Positions 17,139 through 25,001 of a stretch of DNA of 46,781 nucleotides are shown here, piece by piece. The DNA comes from Acrocarpospora pleiomorpha (GTDB taxonomy: Bacteria; Actinomycetota; Actinomycetes; Streptosporangiales; Streptosporangiaceae), in the NCBI RefSeq assembly GCF_009687885.1, contig NZ_BLAF01000052.1:42326-89106 (forward strand), in the 5' to 3' direction. The notes below the pieces were generated by a model that did no database searches, was not told where the DNA came from, and saw nothing but the letters and a program-made list of their open reading frames with translations. The position numbers and the translations under genes are program-made. Positions within the stretch are counted from its first letter, which is position 1. Every line of letters begins with the position of its first letter.

Positions 17139-17438
17139 ATGGGGCAAGAGGAGGACATCCCACCGTTCGATCCACAGGGAGCGGTCTACGTCTACGCGGC
17201 CATGGCCGACCACATCGCCGCTCGGATCGCCGCTGGGGACCTGCGGCCCGGCACGCGCCTTCTAGGAGAGCGTGCCTTGGCTGAGGAATACGGCGTATCC
17301 ATCGGCACCGCGCGGCGCGCCGTTGAAGTACTGCGCCGCCGTGGGCTTGTCGTCACCTTGGCGGCGAAGGGTACCTATGTGTCGGACGGCGACCAGTCGC
17401 AGTCGCCTACAGACGAGCAGCGTGACGCAGAAGCTTGA
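17139..17438 (+). CDS. GntR-family transcriptional regulator (KorSA-like)
   Basis: The 99-residue product from ATG 17139 is a single GntR winged helix: IAARIAAGDLRPGTRLLGER, then ALAEEYGVSIGTARRAVEVL and the wing GLVVTLAAKGTYV. It lacks a large ligand-binding domain, as do the short GntR repressors of AICEs (KorSA of pSAM2 is the known parallel). The open frame extends 63 bases further upstream, but that part runs through the operator repeats, so I prefer the internal ATG. It probably represses transfer or excision genes through the AGCGGTAG boxes. Confidence 0.85.
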   Translation: MGQEEDIPPFDPQGAVYVYAAMADHIAARIAAGDLRPGTRLLGERALAEEYGVSIGTARRAVEVLRRRGLVVTLAAKGTYVSDGDQSQSPTDEQRDAEA

Positions 17439-17590
17439 CGCGAGGGCGGGGGGAGTCCCTGTCCCCCGCGTCCCCAGTGTCCCCGCACCAACTAACTCGG
17501 CTGTGCTCAATGTTGCAGCCCTCTTCCGCTTCGCCATGCAACGCCAGCGTCCCGGCACATGCTCCCGCACACCTAATGTATTCTGATCTA

Positions 17591-18271
17591 ATGCCTCTCT
17601 ACATTTCCTTAGCCACAGGAATGGTTATCCACGTAGGCACCAATGGAGAATCGTTCCGATTCGGAGGGAGCTGCGCCGCCTACCTCAAGCGCAATATCAT
17701 CCTCACCGCCGCTCATTGCCTGCCTGATGATAACAAAGCATTCGTTCTACTACCGGGCGACAAGCAGCTGCGATCAGTTATCCGGGCCGAGAGACACCCC
17801 ACTACAGACATAGCCGTACTGCTCGTTGATGCCTTTGAGAATGACATTCCAAACCAAAACTTCATGGGCATCAACTCAGAACTGTCCGAAGGGCAAGACT
17901 TTCTGGCGTTCGGATATCCTGATGTGGCATCAACGACTGTGCTCCCACCCGGGAGACTCTTCAAGGGCCACTTCCAGCGGTTCTTTGGCTACAGGAGCCC
18001 ATCCGGCCATCAGTACTTCGCGGGAGAAATGAATATCCCCGCCCCAGCAGGTCTAAGCGGTGGCCCAACAGTTCATCCCCTCAAACCACAATTAATCAGT
18101 GGTATCGTAACAACTAATGTCGATTCCTATATCGTAATAGATCACCTCGAAGAGGTGGAACAAAACGGCCGAACCTTTCGCGTCGAGAGCAAGCGAATAG
18201 TGTCTTACGGAATTGCAGCAAAGCCTGGCGGCCTAGATTCCTGGCTACAAGAGATCATCGATACGTTCTAA
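17591..18271 (+). CDS. Trypsin-like serine protease, cytosolic
   Basis: From ATG 17591 the product has 226 residues (ATG 17576 is an alternative). It carries the chymotrypsin-fold triad: His42 in ILTAAHC, Asp73 in HPTTDIAVL, and Ser156 in PAGLSGGP. No signal peptide, membrane helix or regulatory domain is visible, so it should act inside the cell. Such stand-alone trypsin-like peptidases occur in several phage-defence and toxin-type systems, where they cleave a partner; here the partner is unknown. GC content is clearly lower than in the backbone, a sign of separate acquisition. The preceding stretch 17456-17485 is a TGTCCCC-type repeat. Confidence 0.8.
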   Translation: MPLYISLATGMVIHVGTNGESFRFGGSCAAYLKRNIILTAAHCLPDDNKAFVLLPGDKQLRSVIRAERHPTTDIAVLLVDAFENDIPNQNFMGINSELSEGQDFLAFGYPDVASTTVLPPGRLFKGHFQRFFGYRSPSGHQYFAGEMNIPAPAGLSGGPTVHPLKPQLISGIVTTNVDSYIVIDHLEEVEQNGRTFRVESKRIVSYGIAAKPGGLDSWLQEIIDTF

Positions 18272-18548
18272 ACGCGACGGACTTGGTCTCCCGTACTGAA
18301 GGGTCCCGCTCCGGCCTTCTTCGGAGAAAACCGTGCTCGGCGAACGGAAGTTGCCACCAGTAAGCGGAGGCCGCAACCCGTGATCAGCAACATGAGGGAC
18401 CAAGTCCCTGTGTCGTGACCGATCCCACTGCCCCCGGTGCCGAAGGATCTGGAGACCTGCGATGCTGTCTCGCCCCACAGGGACTGGACAGTGGAGGGCT
18501 GCCCAATCCCTCGCCTCGCAGGCTGCAAGCTAGAACGGAAAGATGAGA

Positions 18549-19550
18549 TTAGTGTGCGCCCTCTGCACGAATTGCTGAAAGCGTGGAGTGTACGACCCCT
18601 AATGCTGGCCTCCCAAAGCCATGTGCTAGTAAACGAAATCGATGCAGGGGTGCGTTGCGATATGGATCGAATCCCCGCACACGCCCATCCGGGAAGCGGC
18701 CCTTACCAGGTTTCATATCGATCAGGCCAAATCGACGCAATGTCCAATGAGCCTCATAGGCATCTCGGCTCATACCGAAATGCAAGAGACGCTCGCTACT
18801 CGATACAGAGACGTAGTGATCGGATTCAAACTCTTCGCCATCAAACTGGAGATCGGCATGAAGGAAGGTAAGCATCATCAGAAATGTTATTTCACTATCG
18901 TCAAGCACGTGAATCCAGCCGTATCTGAAGAAATCACAGGGGAGCACAAAGTGCGCCTCACTAGAACGGGGCACCTTGTAAAGCTCTGGGCTCCCCCTCC
19001 TCGCGCCCCCTTCATCTAGCAGCTCGAAGTTCTCGTACTTGTTCTTAGGCTTACTAAAGCCCGGAAGGCTGACTAACTGCACTCCTTCGCCTGATAAGAC
19101 ACGCAATGCCCCTTGCAACGAGCGCAATTGCTTGTCTCGATCGCTTATATAATTCCGTCCGCCCAATTGGGTTTCGACAGGAGATGCCACTAGGTTAAGC
19201 CACCCATCTCCTTCTCCGTCACCAAGTAGGCGCATGTGATTTGTTGGATGACTGCCGACACGCGTATGCATCTGAGCTTCACATAGAGCAATAAGATAGA
19301 ATCTTAGCGTTATCCCCTTGGGTGCTATCAGTCTTGTAGCTGGTGGCCGCTGCTCACGAGGTGGCACTGCACGGTCCGAGTAAATATCCGCCGCGGGCGG
19401 AGTTCGGTAGATGAACCGGCGCCGTATCCGGACGCCATCCGGCCACCGTCCCCGTGTTCCCAACGCTTCGATAGCCGGACGAACCCTGCGCGCCAAGAGT
19501 TCGAGGCGTGCAAGTCGGCGGTCGACCCGTAACGGATCTACGGCATCCAT
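18549..19550 (-). CDS. Hypothetical protein with winged-helix-like C-terminal half
   Basis: The product has 333 residues. The start at 19550 is fixed by AGGAGG 4 bases before the ATG; the longer open frame upstream is unlikely. An N-terminal basic helical part (1-50) is followed by two mixed regions. Segments such as ITLRFYLIALCEAQM (about 107) and FFRYGWIHVLDDSEITFLMM (about 235), then YEAHWTLRRFGLIDM, recall paired winged helices of plasmid regulators or initiators. I do not recognise the family with certainty. It converges with the protease gene; the 277 bases between them hold no gene. GC content is lower than in the backbone. Confidence 0.65.
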   Translation of the reverse strand: MDAVDPLRVDRRLARLELLARRVRPAIEALGTRGRWPDGVRIRRRFIYRTPPAADIYSDRAVPPREQRPPATRLIAPKGITLRFYLIALCEAQMHTRVGSHPTNHMRLLGDGEGDGWLNLVASPVETQLGGRNYISDRDKQLRSLQGALRVLSGEGVQLVSLPGFSKPKNKYENFELLDEGGARRGSPELYKVPRSSEAHFVLPCDFFRYGWIHVLDDSEITFLMMLTFLHADLQFDGEEFESDHYVSVSSSERLLHFGMSRDAYEAHWTLRRFGLIDMKPGKGRFPDGRVRGFDPYRNAPLHRFRLLAHGFGRPALGVVHSTLSAIRAEGAH

Positions 19551-19826
19551 GTCGCCTCCTAGGGACGAGACAGTCTCACTTCCTGCACTGTGACCTGAAC
19601 ACTTTGACCCGCCCTGGCTAGCAGGCAAAACATACGCCCAGTGGGTAGCAAAGAGAGGGCGGGTCAATGTGCGTCATCCTACCGCTCGCGATCTTGGCTT
19701 ACCTCGCGCACCATGGTTCCTGGCGACCACCCAGGTGGATTCGACCAGGCGGTGAGTGGCCTCCGGATGCCACCGGAGGCCACTCGATACGCCGCGAGCT
19801 ACCCATCTCACCTAGGAGCACGACGC

Positions 19827-20015
19827 ATGCCTACCGTACGACGCGATGACAAGGATTCGGACGGACTCCCCCCGAAGCGACTGCCTCAGCGCTGGGCGAT
19901 TATCGTGATCATCTCGACCATCGCGGGAGCGTCCGCCGACGCGATCGGGGGTCCGACCGCAGCGCTGGCGGCCAGCATCGGCATTGCCGCCGCTCTCCAC
20001 TCGCTCATCGAGTAG
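19827..20015 (+). CDS. Small membrane protein
   Basis: From ATG 19827, with TAGGAG 10 bases upstream, the product has 62 residues. A charged N-terminus (about 1-20, KRLPQR) is followed by two hydrophobic stretches, WAIIVIISTIAGA (22-34) and an Ala/Ile-rich one (about 40-58). It may cross the membrane once or twice. Small proteins of this type are frequent in phages and AICEs. A 10-bp hairpin follows 26 bases after the stop. No function can be assigned. Confidence 0.55.
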   Translation: MPTVRRDDKDSDGLPPKRLPQRWAIIVIISTIAGASADAIGGPTAALAASIGIAAALHSLIE

Positions 20016-20041
20016 CCCTCGCGGCCAGGGACATTTGGTAG

Positions 20042-20081
20042 CTGTAACACTCCGGAGGCCCTCACCCCCGAAGTGTTACAG
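20042..20081. terminator. Hairpin after the small membrane protein gene
   Basis: CTGTAACACT (20042-20051) and AGTGTTACAG (20072-20081) form a perfect 10-bp stem with a 20-base loop. There is no T run behind it, so it is either a weak terminator or an RNA-stability element. It stands at the start of a 435-base gene-free stretch (20016-20450) that otherwise holds the left copy of the direct repeat. Confidence 0.5.
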
Positions 20082-20304
20082 CCTTCCTGTGGCCTCACCA
20101 GCCACGAGATGCCACCAGATGCCCAGGTGAGCACAAGCGTGAGGGTCTCAATTTGAGTCTCAGTTCACCCACGTTCGGGCTCATTCAGCAGGGTCCGTTG
20201 TCACGTTCATGCCCTGCTCGGACGCCCCCTTGAACCAGCGCGTACGGAGTTCCGCAGACTTGGAAGGCGTGTTTGGGGGCAACCGGCCGGTGAGGGCCAG
20301 GTAC

Positions 20305-20386
20305 ACGAGTCGGCTAGATCTGATGCCTGCTCTATGAGCGTCCCCCGTGTCCCCCATGTCCCCAGATAGGCATCTACCTGCAAGAA
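20305..20386 (+). repeat. Direct repeat, left copy, bounding the CRISPR-Cas block
   Basis: These 82 bases begin ACGAGTCGGCT, continue through GTCCCCCGTGTCCCCCATGT and end CTACCTGCAAGAA. They match 29832-29912 in the same orientation with about ten differences and one gap. Upstream and downstream sequence is unrelated. The copies lie 65 bases beyond the end of csb2 and 17 bases beyond the last repeat remnant, so they enclose exactly the cas genes plus the array. Confidence 0.85.
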
Positions 20387-20450
20387 GCGCTTCGACGGGG
20401 TTGAGGGCGTTCGTGGTCTGCAGTTGTCAAGTAGCGGCGGTCTGGAGCGG

Positions 20451-21872
20451 TCAATCGGACGTGCGGAAGAGGCCGAGGCCGAAGTGGGACAGGTGGCCCA
20501 GTGTGATGGGGCCGGAGGTCGGTCGCGGGAACTCCAGTTCGAGGGCATGTCCGATACTTGACTGGGTGGCTTTTTTGTCGCGCCAGCGGCGGCGGATGAA
20601 TCCGACGAAGGCGGGGTTGAGGCTCGCTTGGATGCTCAGGCCGTCAGGTGATCTGTCGTGGTAGGTCAGTTCGCGGGCGACCTCGTTGTGGACGAATTCG
20701 TTGTAGTTCTGGCGGCTTTTGTGGTGGCGGGATGGTACGAAGGGGGTGACTGAGCGCCAGCGGTGGGCGGGACGGACCCACTCCTCGGGTAGCAGGTCGT
20801 CGCCGCCGGAGGCGGTGAGGAGTAGACGCAGGTCACGTGGGCCGGTCACGCCTTCCGGTACGCCGACGCTGCGTCTGCCGAGGATGTCCAGGACGGCGAC
20901 CTCCTGAGCGGTCAGGCCGCCGGGGGTCCAGACGATGATCTCGTCGATGCGGCCGTCCTGGTCGGCGTCGTAGGGGAGGAAATGGGCGTGACGGTGGTTG
21001 TCGGTGAGCGGTTTGCCGTCGGCGGACTTGCCAGCGAGCATGCTGTCGAACGCGCCGCCCTGCCGGGTGAGGATCTTGATGCACGCACCGCGTAGCGCGT
21101 CCGTGAGCGGGACGGTGTGGGCCAGGCGTGGTTGCCGGATCCCGCTGATGGTCAGCCGTACCACGGTGACCACCGAGTCGACGTGGGTGACCGGCCGCAG
21201 CGGTTCGGAGGGAGCGGGCACCGAATAGGTGACCTTCTTTGTGCTCTTGGGGTAGAGCAGTTTGGCGGCGCGGATGTCGACGGGACGTTGGATTAGCGCG
21301 TCCAAGTCGAGCGGCAGTTCAGGGCACAGAACCTCCACCGGTTGGTGGCCGTGCCCCAGGTCGTCATCGTCCAGGCCGACCGGCTGAGCGTACGGGTATC
21401 GGATCTCCTGAGGGACCCGGTCGAGGACTTGGACTTCGCAGGTGGAGTCGGCCCGACCGATGTAAGGGGTCAACTTGGCCAGCCGGCTGAGCGCTTCTCG
21501 CTGCTCGGGATCCAGATCGACGGGCCAGACGGCGTAGATGGTCTGGTCGCCGTCCAGGACGGCGAAGGCGTCGACGGCCTTGTCGGTGCTGGATGATCCG
21601 CTGCGGTGTTTGCTGTCGGGGTAGTAGTGCCGGGAATGCGCGATTCGGTAGGGCGGAATCAGGTAGGACGGCGGAACCGCCAGCGCGCTCAGCAGCGAGC
21701 GCACCACGTGCTCCTCCAACTCCGGTGCCCGCAACTGCCACGTGGAGTACAGGGCGCGCAGCAACCGCCACGGGGACGGCGGGACCTCCACGGTTCCCTC
21801 GTTCACGTACCGTCCCCAGGGGGTGGCGTGGTAGCGGCCCCAGGGGAAGTTCATGGCTAGGACGACGGGCAT
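20451..21872 (-). CDS. csb2: Type I-G CRISPR Csb2 (Cas5-Cas6 fusion)
   Basis: This 473-residue protein belongs to the GSU0054/Csb2 family of type I-G (old I-U) systems, where one polypeptide does the work of Cas5 and Cas6: it processes crRNA and caps its 5' end in Cascade. Family features are LAMNFPWGRYHATPWGRYVN at the start, PPSPWRLLRALYSTWQ at 31-46, the His-rich NHRHAHFLPYD in the middle and GHLSHFGLGLF at the end. There is no separate cas6. It is the last gene of the cas operon, after csb1 with only a few bases between them. Confidence 0.93.
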   Translation of the reverse strand: MPVVLAMNFPWGRYHATPWGRYVNEGTVEVPPSPWRLLRALYSTWQLRAPELEEHVVRSLLSALAVPPSYLIPPYRIAHSRHYYPDSKHRSGSSSTDKAVDAFAVLDGDQTIYAVWPVDLDPEQREALSRLAKLTPYIGRADSTCEVQVLDRVPQEIRYPYAQPVGLDDDDLGHGHQPVEVLCPELPLDLDALIQRPVDIRAAKLLYPKSTKKVTYSVPAPSEPLRPVTHVDSVVTVVRLTISGIRQPRLAHTVPLTDALRGACIKILTRQGGAFDSMLAGKSADGKPLTDNHRHAHFLPYDADQDGRIDEIIVWTPGGLTAQEVAVLDILGRRSVGVPEGVTGPRDLRLLLTASGGDDLLPEEWVRPAHRWRSVTPFVPSRHHKSRQNYNEFVHNEVARELTYHDRSPDGLSIQASLNPAFVGFIRRRWRDKKATQSSIGHALELEFPRPTSGPITLGHLSHFGLGLFRTSD

Positions 21873-21873
21873 G

Positions 21874-22803
21874 TCAGCCCTTCCACAGCACGGTGATCGG
21901 GTCCGCGCCGAGACCTTCCGCAGTGATGAGTTCGGTGATGCGGGCTTCTAGTTCGGCCTGTTCGGGCAGTTCCTTGGGCTGTTCGGTCATCTCAAGGTCG
22001 CAGGCGGTGCGCAGCCGCAGCCCGCGCGCCAGCAGCGTACGGATCTCCCAGAGCGCGATCAGCGCCAGCAGTTCGGTCACGCCTGCGCCCAGGCCGTAGG
22101 AGCGCAGGAGATCGATGTCCACGACGAACATGGCCTTGATGTCGCCGGCGGTCCATTCGATGCGGTGGAAGGGGATGGAGCCGTAGCCTTCGCTGGTTCC
22201 GCCTTCGCCTTCCAGGAGTTGGTGGCGTACGTGGTCGGCCTTGCGGCCGCCGCTGATGACCTCCCGTACTTCGTGCGCCTCGATGACGGCGGAGGCGGCG
22301 CGGGTGAATCTGGGCTGGCCGAGCCAGACCTTGTGGCTGAAGAACACGCCGTGCAGCAGGCAGAACGGGTCCAGCGCCAGCAGCGCGCGGGCCATCCGGG
22401 GGTAGTTGAGCGGAGTGTCTTTGGCCAGGCCGAGTCGGTCGCGGATGACCTCCAGCATGGGCGAGCCGTCCAGGGTGGAGTCGCGCACGAACGCCGAGGC
22501 GAGCCGGTGGGCCTCCTCGCGGGAGGAGGTGAGGTGTTCCTCGGGGTTGTCCCTGCGGTGCACACGCACGTATGGCAGGGCCTGGACCAGGGCGGCCGGG
22601 TGGCGTTCGGCGCGGTCCCAGGCGGTGGCCTCCAGCCGGTTGGCCATGGACTGGACCGACTCCACCAGCAGGCTGTCTCCGCCCCGCACGCGGGAGAATT
22701 TGGCGGCGCCGATGTCGGGGAAGCTGGTGGCCTGGAAGGTCGAGCCCAGCATGGGCTGCAGGTGGGCCGTGTAACGCAGGCGTGGCTCATCCAGGGGGAT
22801 CAC
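21874..22803 (-). CDS. csb1: Type I-G CRISPR Csb1 (Cas7 backbone subunit)
   Basis: I start this 309-residue product at GTG 22803, which overlaps the csx17 stop as GTGA and follows GGAG. It belongs to the GSU0053/Csb1 Cas7-type RAMP family, which forms the crRNA-binding backbone. Typical segments are GSTFQATSFPDIGAAKF near the N-terminus, SVQSMANRLEA, LDPFCLLHGVFFSHKVW and the Gly-rich GYGSIPFHR. Frame upstream of 22803 is a shadow of csx17. It is co-translated with csx17 and csb2. Confidence 0.93.
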   Translation of the reverse strand: MIPLDEPRLRYTAHLQPMLGSTFQATSFPDIGAAKFSRVRGGDSLLVESVQSMANRLEATAWDRAERHPAALVQALPYVRVHRRDNPEEHLTSSREEAHRLASAFVRDSTLDGSPMLEVIRDRLGLAKDTPLNYPRMARALLALDPFCLLHGVFFSHKVWLGQPRFTRAASAVIEAHEVREVISGGRKADHVRHQLLEGEGGTSEGYGSIPFHRIEWTAGDIKAMFVVDIDLLRSYGLGAGVTELLALIALWEIRTLLARGLRLRTACDLEMTEQPKELPEQAELEARITELITAEGLGADPITVLWKG

Positions 22804-25001
22804 GCGGGGACTCCTTCGATGTTGGGGATGGCATGGTCGGTGGTTTCGGCGACGCAGATCCGGACGAGGCACCGTTCGCGTTCGCGCCGGGTGACCGGTA
22901 GCAGCAGGGCGGCGGCCAGACGGGGGGCGTCGATCCGGGAGTGGGGTAGCTGGGAGATGCGGGGCTGTAGCCCGGCCATGCGTAGGCGCAGCAGCGCCTC
23001 CCGGACCACACCGTCCGCCCCTCCCGCGATCAGGCGCGCGATCCAGCCCGGACGAGGCGCGAGCCGTATCGTCTTCAACGACTGCTCCCCGCTTCGCGGA
23101 TCCGGCATGCGCACGGTCAGTTCGCCGGTGCCGTAGAACGGCAGCAGTAGCGACAGCGTCCAGTCCGGCAGGCAGAGCTTAAATAGTGGCCAGGGCGCAC
23201 TGCTGCCGGAGCCGTACCCGAGCGCGAGCAGGCCGCGCAGGTAGTCGGCAACTAGATCGTCGCGGACCTCGCCGACAGTGAAGGCGGCCAGCAGGCTGAT
23301 CGGGAGCCGTCCTCCGTGTGTGTAGGCAGTCTGCACTCCGCGGGCGGCCTCGTCCTCTCCCTGGCCAGATCGCACGGCATCGACGTGGAGGGCTCTGATC
23401 CGGTGGGCTTGGGCGAGCGCCCGGACGAGGGTCGCGCCGTGTGGCTCGACACCGCAGCCGGGCGCGTCCTGCCATGCCGCGCCGTCGGCCCGGCTCAGCA
23501 GGGCGCGGATCTGCGGCCCGCGCGGTTTGGGATCATCCCGCAGTCCGGCGATTCCGGTGGCCAGCCACAGCTCCGGTGAACCGTCCTGTAGCGCTGCAAG
23601 CCAGTCGGCCGCTCGCCCGACCGTCTTGTACGGTGCGACGTCGGCGCGCGTACGCCCGGATTTGCCAACCAGTTCATGCAGCCGACCGAACTCGATCACG
23701 AACCGGACCAGCGCTTGGGACCCTTCACCGGCGGCGACGGCGAATACCTCACGCTGCGCCCGACGCAGCGCGGTGGCGATACCGGTGGGCGGGGCTGCCC
23801 TGCGGACCTGTTCCAGCCACTGGTACGGTCCGCGTAGCAACCCCTCCTCCGGCCGTGATGCCACGGTGATCTTTCCGGCGTGGATGGCGAGGGGATTTTG
23901 TCCCAGCCGTTCGGCGATTACGAACCGATGGAAAGCGGTCAGTCCGCGATCTACACCGAGTGAGGCCAGCGCCATCGCGAACTCCAGCCCTGAGGTGGCC
24001 TGCCGGTGCCGCCACTGGGCCCGGCCTTCCCCGATCAGGTGGGCCACCTCCCCGGCGGCGGCGGGCTGGTCCCACAGCGGCACCCACTGCTCACCTTTGA
24101 CCGGCTCGGCCTCGGCCGCGCTGCCGTGCCCGAGCGGGGTCGAGCGGGTGAAGAACGGTTTGGCCTCGCCCGTGTTGCCGCTCCCGTTGCGGCGTACAGC
24201 GGCGCTGGCAAACAGCAGCGTGCCCTCCATCACCAGCACAAACGACCACGGGTTGGCGAACCCGTCGCCTTTCTCATCGGCGGCCGAATGGATGCCGCCC
24301 GCCCGGCCCGGGTCGTACTGGCCGACGGTTTCCCGCAGGTAGGCGACGTCTTCCCGGCCGAGCAGCGCCGCCTCCACCCATCCGCGGCTCTGCGCGGGCT
24401 TGGCCTTGGGCCCCATCAGTTGCAGCAGCCGGTCGTAGTAGGTGGCCGACAGGTCCTGCCGCCCGAAGTTGCCGCCCGTACCGGCCAGGGCGTTGAAGGC
24501 CAGATCGTCCACGGTCAGCGTGACCGCCACATCCAGCCAGGCCAGCGCATCATCAGGCAGCGTGTTACGGCACAGCCGGACCACGTCGATCTTGTGGGAC
24601 TTCTCCCACAGCTCCTCTTTCTTGCCGCCCCAGCCGCGCCGCCGGCCTTCGGCCACCACCTGCCATGCGGCTGCGATCGCCGCCTGCAACAGACCGAACC
24701 GTTCCTCGCCGAGGTCCTGCACTGCCTGTAACGCCTGCTCGGCGCTGCGGCTCTTGCCATTGCCTGCGAAGCCCGAGCCGGAGTTCCACGGCGAGACGAT
24801 CGCCGCAGGTACGTACGAGCGGACCAGCCAGGTCAGCAGGTCCTCCTCACTGAGCCTCGTGCTTAGTACGGCGACATCACCACGCCAATGCAGCCGTGCC
24901 TCGGGATCGATCTGCGCGGCGATCACCCGCAGCAGGCCAAGCGCCTGGAGGTAGCCAGCCAGCGCATCGGCCCGGCACCCACGAAGACTGATCCGATTCA
25001 C
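22800..25001 (-). CDS. csx17: Type I-G CRISPR large subunit Csx17 (Cas8-type)
   Basis: At 733 residues this is the Cas8-like large subunit of type I-G, expected to recognise the PAM and recruit Cas3. The start is characteristic of Csx17: RGCRADALAGYLQALGLLRV at 8-27, then SPWNSGSGFAGN at about 70-81. It overlaps cas3 by four bases upstream (24998-25001) and csb1 by four bases downstream, so the whole operon is translationally coupled. No frameshift or missing part is visible. Confidence 0.92.
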   Translation of the reverse strand: MNRISLRGCRADALAGYLQALGLLRVIAAQIDPEARLHWRGDVAVLSTRLSEEDLLTWLVRSYVPAAIVSPWNSGSGFAGNGKSRSAEQALQAVQDLGEERFGLLQAAIAAAWQVVAEGRRRGWGGKKEELWEKSHKIDVVRLCRNTLPDDALAWLDVAVTLTVDDLAFNALAGTGGNFGRQDLSATYYDRLLQLMGPKAKPAQSRGWVEAALLGREDVAYLRETVGQYDPGRAGGIHSAADEKGDGFANPWSFVLVMEGTLLFASAAVRRNGSGNTGEAKPFFTRSTPLGHGSAAEAEPVKGEQWVPLWDQPAAAGEVAHLIGEGRAQWRHRQATSGLEFAMALASLGVDRGLTAFHRFVIAERLGQNPLAIHAGKITVASRPEEGLLRGPYQWLEQVRRAAPPTGIATALRRAQREVFAVAAGEGSQALVRFVIEFGRLHELVGKSGRTRADVAPYKTVGRAADWLAALQDGSPELWLATGIAGLRDDPKPRGPQIRALLSRADGAAWQDAPGCGVEPHGATLVRALAQAHRIRALHVDAVRSGQGEDEAARGVQTAYTHGGRLPISLLAAFTVGEVRDDLVADYLRGLLALGYGSGSSAPWPLFKLCLPDWTLSLLLPFYGTGELTVRMPDPRSGEQSLKTIRLAPRPGWIARLIAGGADGVVREALLRLRMAGLQPRISQLPHSRIDAPRLAAALLLPVTRRERERCLVRICVAETTDHAIPNIEGVPA

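Noticed and set aside
20207..20548. Minus-strand frame across the left direct repeat and the csb2 tail
   Set aside because: It overlaps the real end of csb2 and the repeat; composition is that of a shadow frame.
20016..20700. Search for a remnant att core next to the left direct repeat, to prove fusion of two AICEs
   Set aside because: No tRNA-derived core sequence could be found here, so fusion of two integrated elements remains only one of several explanations.
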